A stretch of 32,853 nucleotides of DNA from Micromonosporaceae bacterium (GTDB taxonomy: Bacteria > Actinomycetota > Actinomycetes > Mycobacteriales > Micromonosporaceae): contig JADGHA010000003.1 of NCBI GenBank assembly GCA_019689695.1, positions 1 to 32,853 of the forward strand, in the 5' to 3' direction. Positions 18,487-29,640 of the stretch are shown piece by piece. A program made the translations under genes and the position numbers. The notes beneath the pieces are model-generated. The model had not been told where the DNA came from. It saw only the letters and a program-made list of their open reading frames with translations, and made no database searches. Numbering within the stretch: position 1 is the first letter of the stretch; each line of letters starts with the position of its first letter.

Positions 18487-19677
18487 GTGCTGAGGGTCGG
18501 ACTCACCGGCGGAATCGGCGCGGGCAAGAGCGTGGTCGCCCGGCGGTTGGCGCAGCGGGGCGCCGTCGTGGTCGACGCGGACCGGCTCGCCCGCGAGGTG
18601 GTGGCGCCGGGCACCGAAGGGCTGCAGGAGGTGGTCGCCGCCTTCGGGCGGGAGGTGCTCGGCCCGGACGGGACGCTGGACCGGGCCGCGCTCGGCTCCC
18701 GGGTGTTTGCCGACGCGGACGCCCGGCGCCGGCTGGAGGGCATCATCCATCCGCGGGTGCGGGCCCGCACCGACGAGCTGGTCGCCGCGGCGCCGCCCGA
18801 CGCCATCGTGGTCAACGACATCCCACTGCTCGTCGAGTCCGGCGGCGTGGCCGCGTACCACCTCGTGCTGGTGGTCGAGGCGGCCGAGGCGACCCGGGTG
18901 GCCCGGTTGGTGCGCGACCGCGGCATGTCCGAGGACGAGGCGTACGCGCGCCTGCGTGCCCAGGCCACCGACGAGCAGCGGCGGGCGGCGGCGGACGTGC
19001 TGCTGGTCAACGAATCCACAATCGACGACCTGCTGGCGCGGGTGGACCGGGTGTGGGAGGAGCGGCTGGTCCCGTACGAGCGGAACCTGCGGCTGCGGCG
19101 CCGGGTCGAACGGCCCGAGCGGCTCGCGATCCGGCCGTACGACCCGACCTGGCCGGACCAGTACGCCCGGCTCGCCGCCCGGATCGCGCGGGCGGCCGGG
19201 GGGCGGCGGGTGGACCACGTCGGCTCCACGGCGGTGCCGGGGCTGGCGGCGAAGGACGTGATCGACATCCAGCTGACCGTGGACACCATCGCCGACGCCG
19301 ACCGGCTCGCCGGCGCGCTCGCCGAGGCCGGCTTCCCGCGCGTCGAAGGCATCCGGTCGGACCGACCGAAGCCCGACGCCCCTGACCCGGCACAGTGGGA
19401 GAAGCGGATGCACGGCGGTGCCGACCCGGGCCGGCTGATGCACCTGCACGTCCGGGTGGCCGGGTCCGCGGGCTGGCGGGCTGCGCTGCTGCTGCGCGAC
19501 TGGATGCGGGCCGACGCGGACATCCGCCGGGAGTACGCCGCGGTGAAGGAACGGCTCGCCGGGGCCGGTCTCACCGCGACCGAATACACCGTCGCGAAGG
19601 AGCCGTGGTTCGATCAGGTGTGGCCGCGGGCGCAGGAGTGGGCCCGGTCCGCCGGATGGCGGCCACCGACCTCGTAG
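18487..19677 (+). CDS. coaE: dephospho-CoA kinase fused to a GrpB (UPF0157) domain
   Basis: VGLTGGIGAGKSVVARRLAQRGAVVVDADRLAREVVAPG (CoaE), followed by YDPTWPDQYARLAARIARAAGGRRVDHVGSTAVPGLAAKDVIDIQLTV (GrpB). Alternative GTG start at 18472. Confidence 0.95.
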   Translation: MLRVGLTGGIGAGKSVVARRLAQRGAVVVDADRLAREVVAPGTEGLQEVVAAFGREVLGPDGTLDRAALGSRVFADADARRRLEGIIHPRVRARTDELVAAAPPDAIVVNDIPLLVESGGVAAYHLVLVVEAAEATRVARLVRDRGMSEDEAYARLRAQATDEQRRAAADVLLVNESTIDDLLARVDRVWEERLVPYERNLRLRRRVERPERLAIRPYDPTWPDQYARLAARIARAAGGRRVDHVGSTAVPGLAAKDVIDIQLTVDTIADADRLAGALAEAGFPRVEGIRSDRPKPDAPDPAQWEKRMHGGADPGRLMHLHVRVAGSAGWRAALLLRDWMRADADIRREYAAVKERLAGAGLTATEYTVAKEPWFDQVWPRAQEWARSAGWRPPTS

Positions 19678-20062
19678 CCGCCGGCGAGCGGAGTCGCCTG
19701 GGAGACCGGGCCGGGGGACAAGACGGGGGGCGCTCGCGGCGGCCGGTCTGCGCTCTCGCGCGACCGCGGTGAGTGCGCCTCGCCGGCTGGATGCCGGGGC
19801 AGCAACTCCGCGCCGGGGAAGACCGGCCGGTGTGGAGGCCAGGTCGTGTCCGGACGGCCGCCGCGAGCGGCCTACCCGTAAAACGGTACCCGGATGATCT
19901 TGTTCACACAATCACAGCATCGAAGTTGATGGTTCACCCACTCGGTCGGTCGCCTCCGCCCGCGTGGCGATGTCGGTGGCCGGGCGTACGGTTGGTTCGA
20001 GGTCCGGTCCCGCACGGGCCGCGACCGGTCCGGAAGCATCGGCGAGGAGCGAGAGTTCGACC

Positions 20063-22210
<2,148 letters not shown>

Positions 22211-22221
22211 CCCTCATCCCG

Positions 22222-22282
22222 TCGATCGAGGAGTTGTGGTGGGTATAAATCGGACCAAACAGGCGCACAGCTCCTCGATCGA
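22222..22282. terminator. inverted repeat with 17-bp stem and 27-nt loop between convergent uvrB and SDR genes (probable bidirectional terminator)
   Basis: TCGATCGAGGAGTTGTG (22222-22238) pairs with CACAGCTCCTCGATCGA (22266-22282), one G-U pair. Confidence 0.6.
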
Positions 22283-22305
22283 GAGCGGCAGGGCCGCCGG
22301 CTCGA

Positions 22306-23067
22306 TCAGGCGTACCGGTTGAAGCCGCCCTCGGAGTCGATGACCTGCCCGGTGATCCAGGCGGCGGCGGGGGAGCAGAGCCACTCGACCAGCCGCGCCG
22401 CGTCGTCGGGCTGGCCCCAGCGCCCACTGGGAAACATGCGCCGGACCCGCTCGTAGGTCTCCGGATCGGCGTAGCCGGTGTCGGTAGGGCCGGGGTTCAC
22501 GCAGTTGACGGTGATCCCCCGGCCGGCCAGCAGGTGCGCGAAGTTTCTGGTCAGCACCTCGACACCGGCCTTGCTCGCCACGTACGCCAGCTCGGTCGGC
22601 ATCGGGCCGAGCCGCTGCCCGCTGGAGAAGAGCACCACCCGACCGTCCCCGCGGCGGTGGTCGTACGCCCCGGCGAACGCCTCGACGAGCAGCATGGTGG
22701 CCCGGACGTTGACCATCAGGTGCCGGTCGATCTCGCCGGCGTCGAGCGAGCCGAGCTCGGTGTGCCGGGAGTAGGCGTGCACCGCGACGAGCACGTCCAG
22801 CGCGCCGTACCGCTCCACGGCGGCGGCGACCACGGCGGCGGGCGCGCCGGGCTCCAGAAGGTCGGCGGCCTGGTACGCGGCCCGGTCGCCGAGCTCGTCC
22901 AGCAGCGCTGGCACCCCCTCGGGGTCACCGCCGTACGGCTGCGCGGCGTCGTAGGACGGCAATCCGGTGAGCATGAGGCGGTACCCGGCGGCGGCGAGGC
23001 GGCGGGCCACCGCCGCGCCGATGCCGATGCGGCGGCTGACGCCGGTGACCAGAGCGACCCGGTTCAC
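22306..23067 (-). CDS. SDR family oxidoreductase
   Basis: VNRVALVTGVSRRIGIGAAVARRLAAAGYRL (Rossmann motif) and YVASKAG (YxxxK). Confidence 0.9.
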   Translation of the reverse strand: MNRVALVTGVSRRIGIGAAVARRLAAAGYRLMLTGLPSYDAAQPYGGDPEGVPALLDELGDRAAYQAADLLEPGAPAAVVAAAVERYGALDVLVAVHAYSRHTELGSLDAGEIDRHLMVNVRATMLLVEAFAGAYDHRRGDGRVVLFSSGQRLGPMPTELAYVASKAGVEVLTRNFAHLLAGRGITVNCVNPGPTDTGYADPETYERVRRMFPSGRWGQPDDAARLVEWLCSPAAAWITGQVIDSEGGFNRYA

Positions 23068-23072
23068 TGCGG

Positions 23073-23366
23073 TCAGGCCGGAACGTCGGCGAAGTGCTCG
23101 ACCACCGGCGGCTGGGCGAAGTACGGCCCGATGAGGGCGCGCCACTGGCCGAACCGCTCGTGCCGGCGGAAGTTGACCTCGTGCGCCTCGACCGAGTCCC
23201 ACTCCACCAGCAGGACAAACCGGGAGGGTGACTCGATGCCGCGGGTCATCCGCACCGACCGGCAGCCGGGCGTCTCGGTGATCAGCTCCCGCCCCTTCGC
23301 GCAGGCGGCGGCGAAGGCCCCTTCCTGCCCGGGCAGGACCTCGAATTGGGCGACCTCCAGGACCAT
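23073..23366 (-). CDS. antibiotic biosynthesis monooxygenase (ABM) domain protein
   Basis: MVLEVAQFEVLPGQEGAFAAACAKGRELITETPGCRSVRMTRGIESPSRFVLLVEWDSVEAHEVNFR is typical of small ABM proteins. Lies 5 bp upstream of the SDR start. Confidence 0.85.
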   Translation of the reverse strand: MVLEVAQFEVLPGQEGAFAAACAKGRELITETPGCRSVRMTRGIESPSRFVLLVEWDSVEAHEVNFRRHERFGQWRALIGPYFAQPPVVEHFADVPA

Positions 23367-23526
23367 GCTGACGATCCTCCCACACCGCATGCCCGACGCG
23401 ATCCGGTAGCACCAGACCTAGCCTCCTAGGATGATGTGCGCAAGGAGACCTGTGCCACGGCTACCGCACGGGTGAAACCGGGCACCCGCCTTGGGAACCG
23501 GGCGACCGTGGTGGAGAATGGGCGGC

Positions 23527-23654
23527 GGAGGGGAGTATTCCCTCGCGACGGTGTCGTCAGCACGGTCCACCGCCGGCCCCGGCCGGTCCGGACCCGGCGC
23601 CGTTGGCCGTCGGGCGGGCGCCACCAGCGTCCGGCCGCGGCGGGAGAGACCTCC
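23527..23654 (+). ncRNA. yybP-ykoY (Mn2+-sensing) riboswitch upstream of terC
   Basis: Conserved GGGGAGTA (23530-23537), GTCGTCAGCACGG internal element, and GAGAGACC (23644-23651). P1 GGAGG (23527-23531) pairs with CCTCC (23650-23654). Located in the leader of a TerC-family gene. Confidence 0.88.
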
Positions 23655-23730
23655 GACAGTCACCAACCTGCACGTCGCCTCCGGATCCGTCCGCGGGGGC
23701 GTCAGCCGCGAGGCGACGTGGTGTGTCTGC

Positions 23731-23738
23731 CGGAGGTC
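23731..23738 (+). promoter_or_regulatory. terC Shine-Dalgarno, complementary to the riboswitch P1 3' strand
   Basis: CGGAGGTC at 23731-23738 is the exact reverse complement of GACCTCCG at 23648-23655. An extra CTG/CAG pairing follows one mismatch. Confidence 0.7.
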
Positions 23739-23742
23739 CGAT

Positions 23743-24780
23743 TTGAACGTGTCCACCTGGGCGTGGGCCGGCACCCTGGTCGCCCTGGGCCTGCTGCTGC
23801 TCGCCGACCTGGCGATCATCGGCCGCCGCCCGCACGAACCCAGCCTGCGGGAGTCCACGCTCTGGGTGGTCTTCTACGTCAGCCTCGCGGCGCTGTTCGG
23901 CGTCCTGGTCGGGCTGTACTGGGGAGGCACTTTCGCCGGGCAGTTCTATGCCGGCTGGCTCACCGAGTACAGCCTGTCGATGGACAACCTGTTCGTCTTC
24001 GTCGTCATCATGTCCCGGTTCGGGGTGCCGCGGGCGTACCAGCAGAAGGTGCTCTTCACCGGCATCATGCTCGCCCTGCTCATGCGCGGCGCGTTCATCG
24101 CCGCCGGGGCCGCGCTGGTGAACCGGTTCGTGTGGGTGTTCTACATCTTCGGCGCCTTCCTGATCTACACCGCGTGGAACCTGGCCCGGCAGGGCGAGCA
24201 CGAGCCGGAGGAGGTCGGCGAGAACCTGCTGATCCGGCTGAGCCGCCGCGTGCTGCCGGTGTCGCGGACCTTCGACGGGGCGCGGATGACCACGGTGGGT
24301 CCGACCGGCCGGCGGCTGTTCACCCCGATGCTGATCGTCATGATCGCCATCGGCACCACCGACCTCATCTTCGCGCTGGACTCCCTCCCGGCTATCTTCG
24401 GCCTGACCAAGGAGGCGTACCTGGTCTTCACCGCCAACGTCTTCGCCCTGATGGGCCTGCGCCAGCTGTACTTCCTGCTCGGGGGCCTGCTCACCCGGCT
24501 GGTCTACCTCAACTTCGGGCTGTCCGTGGTGCTCGGCTTCATCGGCGTCAAGCTGGTCCTGGAGGCGTTGGCCGACAACAACCTCCCGTTCATCAACGGC
24601 GGTGAGCACATCGAGTGGGCACCGCACGTGCCGATCTGGCTCTCGCTCTCGGTGATCATCGGCACGCTGGCCATCGCCACCGTCGTGAGCATGCTCAAGA
24701 CGGCCCGGGACCGCAGGTTAGCCGCGGCGGTGGCGCCCACTGTCCCGGCCCGCCAGCGGGCGCGTTCAACCAAGCCCTAG
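23743..24780 (+). CDS. TerC/Alx family integral membrane protein (putative Mn2+ exporter)
   Basis: TTG start 7-8 nt after GGAGG. STLWVVFYVSLAALFGVLVGLYWGGTFAGQFYAGWLTEYSLSMDNLFVFVVIMSRFGVP...IGTTDLIFALDSLPAIFGLT are TerC signatures. Confidence 0.93.
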   Translation: MNVSTWAWAGTLVALGLLLLADLAIIGRRPHEPSLRESTLWVVFYVSLAALFGVLVGLYWGGTFAGQFYAGWLTEYSLSMDNLFVFVVIMSRFGVPRAYQQKVLFTGIMLALLMRGAFIAAGAALVNRFVWVFYIFGAFLIYTAWNLARQGEHEPEEVGENLLIRLSRRVLPVSRTFDGARMTTVGPTGRRLFTPMLIVMIAIGTTDLIFALDSLPAIFGLTKEAYLVFTANVFALMGLRQLYFLLGGLLTRLVYLNFGLSVVLGFIGVKLVLEALADNNLPFINGGEHIEWAPHVPIWLSLSVIIGTLAIATVVSMLKTARDRRLAAAVAPTVPARQRARSTKP

Positions 24781-24826
24781 CGCCTCCCGGCGCACCGGCA
24801 AGCCCTAGCACCTCCGGAGCGCAGGG
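24771..24826 (+). repeat. degenerate 28-bp tandem duplication spanning the terC stop codon
   Basis: CAAGCCCTAGCGCCTCCCGGCGCACCGG (24771-24798) followed by CAAGCCCTAGCACCTCCGGAGCGCAGGG (24799-24826). Confidence 0.6.
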
Positions 24827-24831
24827 CCGGG

Positions 24832-25785
24832 TCAGGGCAGGACGCGGTGGGCGCCGACGAGGGTCGCCGCCCGCTCGCCGCGCACCGGCTCGTCCACCAC
24901 CTGGCGGCGGGTGTAGCAGGCGTGCAGCATCCGGCGCCGGCCCTGGCCGTCGGGTGCGGCCGCGACGAAGCCGATGTGGTGGATCTTGCGACCCGGCCGG
25001 GCGAAGAAGTACAGGTCGCCTGGGCGCTCCTCGCCGAGCGCGATGGGGGTGGTGGCCTCCGCCTGGTCGTCGGCGTCGCGGGGCAGCCGCACGCCGAACC
25101 GCCGCCAGGCCAGGTGTACCAGCCCGGAGCAGTCGATGCCGTACGCGGAGACGCCACCCCAGACATACGCCACGTCGAGCAGCCGGGCGGCCACGCCGAG
25201 CACCTGCTCTGCGCTGGGCGTCCAGGCCAGGTCCGGCCGGACGTCGCGGGCCAGCGCCCACCGCGGCTCCGGCTCGCCGGGGACGCGCACCGGCACCCAG
25301 CCGCGGTAAGGCGGACCGGCCGCCGGCAGCCGCGTGCCGAGGACCACGCCGGGTAGCACCACGTCACCGGCCGGGGCGTCGCGGAGGGCGGTCGCGGTGG
25401 CGTCCACCACCCACCGCCGCGTCGCCGCCTCACCTGCCTCCGCGGCCGGCGCGGAATCCTCTACATCGGACACCGGAGCCAGCTGCGCGGCAGGCAGCCA
25501 GCCGGGGTAGCCGCGGGGGTCCAACTTCCCGGCGGGCTGCTCCAGCGCGACCACGCGGGCCCAGCCGCCGTCGACCTGGTCGACCTGCACCCGCTCGCCG
25601 AGCAGCAGCTGGCTCAACACACCCCGCCCGACCCGCTGGTCGGGATCCATCCCGGCCACCCAGGCGCGGATGTCGGGCCGGCAGCCCAGCGCCGGGGCAT
25701 CCACCGGGCGTACCGCGTCCGGCCCGGCCCACAGGGTCGCCACCGCGACGCGTACCGCCGCCCGCTGACCGGCGTCGAGCCGCAC
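24832..25785 (-). CDS. NlpC/P60 family peptidase with N-terminal SH3b-like region (YkfC-like gamma-D-Glu-diamino acid endopeptidase)
   Basis: YVWGGVSAYGIDCSGLVHLAWRRFGVRLPRDADDQ (catalytic Cys), HHIGFVAA (catalytic His), and N-terminal VATLWAGPDAVRPVDAPAL...DQRV...WARVVALEQPAGKLDPRGYPGWLPAAQL resembling YkfC. No obvious signal peptide. Confidence 0.88.
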   Translation of the reverse strand: MRLDAGQRAAVRVAVATLWAGPDAVRPVDAPALGCRPDIRAWVAGMDPDQRVGRGVLSQLLLGERVQVDQVDGGWARVVALEQPAGKLDPRGYPGWLPAAQLAPVSDVEDSAPAAEAGEAATRRWVVDATATALRDAPAGDVVLPGVVLGTRLPAAGPPYRGWVPVRVPGEPEPRWALARDVRPDLAWTPSAEQVLGVAARLLDVAYVWGGVSAYGIDCSGLVHLAWRRFGVRLPRDADDQAEATTPIALGEERPGDLYFFARPGRKIHHIGFVAAAPDGQGRRRMLHACYTRRQVVDEPVRGERAATLVGAHRVLP

Positions 25786-25818
25786 CGGCCCTCCTCCCGA
25801 AAGTATCTGCCGTTCGGC

Positions 25819-26907
25819 TCACGATATACGCAGATTACCTTCGAGAGTGAGGCCGAGTCCCGGCGCGTCGGGGAGCAGCACGGTCCCGCCCGCGTACCGC
25901 AGGCCGCCCTGCACCGGTGACGAGGCGAGCCACCATGCCGCGTCCAGGTCGCTGACCGCGGTGGTGCCGTGCGCGGCGGCCAGGCTCGCCGCCGCGGTCA
26001 CCCCGACCGGGCTCTCCATCATGGACCCGACCAGGGTGCCGAGGCCGTGCTCCTCGGCCAGCCCGAGCAGGACGCGCGCGGTGGCCAGGCCGGCGCACTT
26101 GGCCAGCTTCACATTCACCATGTCGGCGGCCCGGCGACGGATCACCTCGACCAGGTCGCGCACGCCGTAGACCGCCTCGTCGGCGAGGATCGGCACCCCG
26201 ACCCGGTCACTCACCCAGGCCAGACCGTCCAGGTCCCAGCTGGGCACCGGCTGCTCGACCAGCTCCACGTCCAGACCGGCGTCCTCGATGCCACGGATCA
26301 CCCGGACCGCCTGGCGCGGCGTCCAGCCCTGGTTGGCATCGAGCCGGATCCGCGGTCCGGGCCCGACCGCGTCGCGCACCGCGCGCACCCGGTCGACGTC
26401 GCCGGCCGCGTCCAGGCCCACCTTGAGCTTGAGCACGGTGAAGCCTTCAGCCATCCGGTCCCGTGCCGCGGCGGCGAGGCTGCCCGCGTCACCGGCGGAG
26501 AGCGTCACGTCGGTCGGCACGGACAGTGCGCTGCCGCCCAGCAGCCGCACCAGCGGTACGCCCAGCCGGCGCGCGGCCAGGTCGTGCAGCGCGACGTCGA
26601 CGGCCGCCTTGGCCGCCTCGTTGCCGGCGACTGCCCGCCTCACCTCCCGGCACCGGGCGGTGAGGTCGTCGGCGTCCCTGCCGAGCAGGGCCGGGCCGAG
26701 GTGCTCGCGCACGCAGGCCTCGGCGCCGGCGACGGACGCACCGGTGACCCGCCAGACCTCCGGCGCCTCCCCGAAGCCGGAGCGGCCGTCCGCGTCGACC
26801 ACCTCGACCACCAGGGTGTCCACAGTGGTGGCTGTGCGCAGTGCGGTGACGAACGGGGTGTGCATCGGCGCGCTCAACCGGTGCGTGCGTACTTCGGTGA
26901 TGGTCAT
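25819..26907 (-). CDS. dipeptide epimerase (enolase superfamily, L-Ala-D/L-Glu epimerase-like)
   Basis: KLKVGLDAAGD (KxK), RLDANQGW, VELVEQPVPSWD, ILADEAVYG, VNVKLAKCAGL. Confidence 0.88.
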   Translation of the reverse strand: MTITEVRTHRLSAPMHTPFVTALRTATTVDTLVVEVVDADGRSGFGEAPEVWRVTGASVAGAEACVREHLGPALLGRDADDLTARCREVRRAVAGNEAAKAAVDVALHDLAARRLGVPLVRLLGGSALSVPTDVTLSAGDAGSLAAAARDRMAEGFTVLKLKVGLDAAGDVDRVRAVRDAVGPGPRIRLDANQGWTPRQAVRVIRGIEDAGLDVELVEQPVPSWDLDGLAWVSDRVGVPILADEAVYGVRDLVEVIRRRAADMVNVKLAKCAGLATARVLLGLAEEHGLGTLVGSMMESPVGVTAAASLAAAHGTTAVSDLDAAWWLASSPVQGGLRYAGGTVLLPDAPGLGLTLEGNLRIS

Positions 26908-27746
26908 CGGCTGGCCAGCTCCCTGCGGTCAGCCCAGCTCGCCGCCGCGATCCGGGCCAGCAGCCGGCACGCCGGGTCGTCACGGTCCGCGCCGGTGGCC
27001 AGGCCGGTCGTGGTGCAGACGACCAGGGTGTACGGCGGGGCGTCGCCGGGGAACACCACGGCTGCGCCGTGCCGCACGCCGTCCACCCAGCCGCTCTTGT
27101 GCGCGAGGCGCGTGCCGGGCGGCAGCCCGGCGGCAAGGTCCTCCCGGTGTTCCTGGGCGAACAGCACGTCGAGCATGGCGCGGGAGGCCTGCGGACCGGC
27201 CAGGCCGCCGGTCGCGAGCGCGGCCAGCAGGGCGGCGAGGTCGGCCGCGGTGACCAGGTTGGTGATGCCGGCCTCGCGGGCCGCGTAGTCCTCGATACCG
27301 CGGGCGGTCACGCTGTGCCGGGCGCCGGCCAGGCGCCAGACCTCGGCCACCGCCGGAAGGCCCACGTGGGACAGTACGAGGTTGGTGGCGAGGTTGCCGG
27401 ATCGGACGATCATGCGTTCGGCGAGCCAGCGCAGCGGCACGCTCTGCCCCATCCGGTCCCAGACCTCGCGGTCACTGTCGTAGTCCCGGTCACAGCCGAA
27501 CCGCGCTGCGCCCGGCAGCGCGGAAGCGAAGTCGTTGCGCACCGTCACCGGGGCGTCCAGGGCCAGCGTGCCGGCCTCGGCGGCCCGGTAGAGGGCGGCG
27601 AGCACAGCAACCTTCATGGTGCTGGCGGCGTAATGGGTGGCGCCGGCCAGGCGGGCGTAGGCGGGCGGCCCGCCGAGCGGGCCGCACCACACGGAGACGG
27701 TGCCCGGCACCGCCGCCAGCTCGGGTTCGAGGTCGGCCAGCGTCAC
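26904..27746 (-). CDS. class A beta-lactamase-like serine hydrolase
   Basis: STMK (SxxK), SGN in place of [11 protein letters not shown] (KSG). Overlaps both the typA stop and the epimerase start (ATGA). Confidence 0.85.
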   Translation of the reverse strand: MTLADLEPELAAVPGTVSVWCGPLGGPPAYARLAGATHYAASTMKVAVLAALYRAAEAGTLALDAPVTVRNDFASALPGAARFGCDRDYDSDREVWDRMGQSVPLRWLAERMIVRSGNLATNLVLSHVGLPAVAEVWRLAGARHSVTARGIEDYAAREAGITNLVTAADLAALLAALATGGLAGPQASRAMLDVLFAQEHREDLAAGLPPGTRLAHKSGWVDGVRHGAAVVFPGDAPPYTLVVCTTTGLATGADRDDPACRLLARIAAASWADRRELASR

Positions 27747-29596
27747 GCCCGCCTCCTTGCCCGGCGGCTCCGCTCGGCCGGATCCAGGACAACCTTGCGC
27801 AGGCGTACGGCGTCCGGGGTGACCTCGACGCACTCGTCCTCGCGGCAGAACTCCAGCGCCTGCTCCAGGGAGAGCCGGCGCGGGGGCACCAGGCGCTCCA
27901 GCTCCTCGGCGGTGGACTGGCGGATGTTGGTCAGCTTCTTCTCCTTGGTGATATTCACGTCCATGTCGTCCGGCCGGGAGTTCTCACCCACGATCATGCC
28001 CTGGTACACCTCGGTGCCCGGCTCCACGAACAGCGTGCCGCGCTCCTGCAGGTTGAACATGGCATAGCTGGTCGCCGTGCCGGCCCGGTCGGCCACCAGC
28101 GAGCCGGTCGGCCGGGTGCGCAGCTCGCCGACCCAGGGCTCGTACGACTCGAAGACGTGGTGCGCGATGCCGGTGCCCCGGGTCTCGGTCAGGAACTCGG
28201 TCCGGTAGCCGATCAACCCGCGCGCCGGCACCAGCCACTCCATCCGCACCCAGCCGGTGCCGTGGTTGACCATCTGCTCCATCCGGCCCTTGCGCGTGGC
28301 CAGCAGCTGGGTGACCGCGCCCAGGTACTCCTCGGGGATGTCTATGGTGAGCCGCTCGATCGGCTCGCACTGCCGGCCGTTCACCTCGCGGGTCACCACC
28401 TGCGGCTTGCCGACGGTCAGCTCGTACCCTTCGCGGCGCATCTGCTCCACCAGGATCGCCAGCGCCAGCTCGCCGCGGCCCTGCACCTCCCACGTGTCCG
28501 GTCGATCGGTGGGCAAGACCCGCAGCGACACGTTGCCCACCAGCTCCCGGTCCAGGCGGTCCTTGACCAGCCGCGCGGTGACCTTGCTGCCCTTGCTCCG
28601 GCCGGCGAGCGGCGAGGTGTTCACCCCGATGGTCATCGAGATGGCCGGCTCGTCCACCGTGATCGGGGGCAGCGGGCGCGGGTCGTCCGCGTCGGCGAGC
28701 GTGTCACCGATCATGATCTCGGGGATCCCGGCGACCGCGATGATGTCGCCCGGCCCGGCCCGCTCGGCCGGCTTGCGGTCCAGCGCCTCGGTCATCAGCA
28801 GCTCGGATATCCGCACCTTCTCCTGGGTGCCGTCGGTGCGGCACCAGGCCACCGTCTGACCCTTGTGGATGACGCCCTGGCGGACCCGGCACAGGGCCAG
28901 CCGGCCGAGAAACGGCGAGGCGTCCAAGTTGGTCACGTGGGCCTGCAGTGGGGCATGCTCGTCATAACTGGGCGGGGGGATGGTGTCGAGCAGGGTTCGG
29001 AACAGCGGCTGCAGGTCGGGCGAGTCGGGCAGGGCACCGTCGGCCGGCTGGTCCAGCGATGCCTGGCCGGTACGGGCGCAGGCGTACACGATCGGGAAGT
29101 CGATCTGGTCGTCGGTGGCGTCCAGGTCCAGGAACAGTTCGTATGTGTCGTCCACCACAGCCGCGATCCGGGCGTCCGGCCGGTCCACCTTGTTCACCAC
29201 CAGGACGATCGGCAGCCGGGCGCGCAGCGCCTTGCGGAGCACGAACCGGGTCTGCGGCAGCGGGCCCTCGCTCGCGTCCACCAGCAGGAGCACCCCGTCC
29301 ACCATGGTCAGCCCGCGCTCCACCTCGCCGCCGAAGTCGGCGTGGCCGGGTGTATCGATGATGTTGATGGTGACCGGCTCGCCGTCCCGCGGGGTGTGCC
29401 GGATCGCGGTGTTCTTGGCCAGGATGGTGATGCCCTTCTCCCGCTCCAGGTCCATCGAGTCCATCACCCGGTCGGCCATCTCCGCTCGGGAGTGCCAGGC
29501 GCCGGACTGCCGGAGCATGGCGTCCACCAGCGTGGTCTTGCCATGGTCGACGTGCGCGACGATGGCGACGTTGCGGAGGTCGGAGCGGGTCTTCAT
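27743..29596 (-). CDS. typA: translational GTPase TypA/BipA
   Basis: [34 protein letters not shown]...[47 protein letters not shown]...[11 protein letters not shown]. Confidence 0.97.
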   Translation of the reverse strand: MKTRSDLRNVAIVAHVDHGKTTLVDAMLRQSGAWHSRAEMADRVMDSMDLEREKGITILAKNTAIRHTPRDGEPVTINIIDTPGHADFGGEVERGLTMVDGVLLLVDASEGPLPQTRFVLRKALRARLPIVLVVNKVDRPDARIAAVVDDTYELFLDLDATDDQIDFPIVYACARTGQASLDQPADGALPDSPDLQPLFRTLLDTIPPPSYDEHAPLQAHVTNLDASPFLGRLALCRVRQGVIHKGQTVAWCRTDGTQEKVRISELLMTEALDRKPAERAGPGDIIAVAGIPEIMIGDTLADADDPRPLPPITVDEPAISMTIGVNTSPLAGRSKGSKVTARLVKDRLDRELVGNVSLRVLPTDRPDTWEVQGRGELALAILVEQMRREGYELTVGKPQVVTREVNGRQCEPIERLTIDIPEEYLGAVTQLLATRKGRMEQMVNHGTGWVRMEWLVPARGLIGYRTEFLTETRGTGIAHHVFESYEPWVGELRTRPTGSLVADRAGTATSYAMFNLQERGTLFVEPGTEVYQGMIVGENSRPDDMDVNITKEKKLTNIRQSTAEELERLVPPRRLSLEQALEFCREDECVEVTPDAVRLRKVVLDPAERSRRARRRA

Positions 29597-29640
29597 GGCT
29601 CCATCCTCGCGGGTGCTTGATCGCGGGTGGGTGGCGGGTC

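Noticed and set aside
16786-19911. 1041-aa minus-strand ORF opposite rpsA and coaE
   Set aside because: Antisense shadow ORF. The plus strand encodes clear S1 and CoaE-GrpB proteins.
19985-20002. Possible SOS/LexA box upstream of uvrB (GTACGGTTGGTTCGAG)
   Set aside because: Does not fit the actinobacterial GAAC-N4-GTTC pattern: spacing is 5 and one half-site is mismatched.
23415-23429. CCTAG-CCTC-CTAGG palindrome in the ABM/terC divergent region, as an MntR-like operator
   Set aside because: Only 5-bp arms, no match to a recognised consensus, and it overlaps a plausible -10 (TAGGAT).
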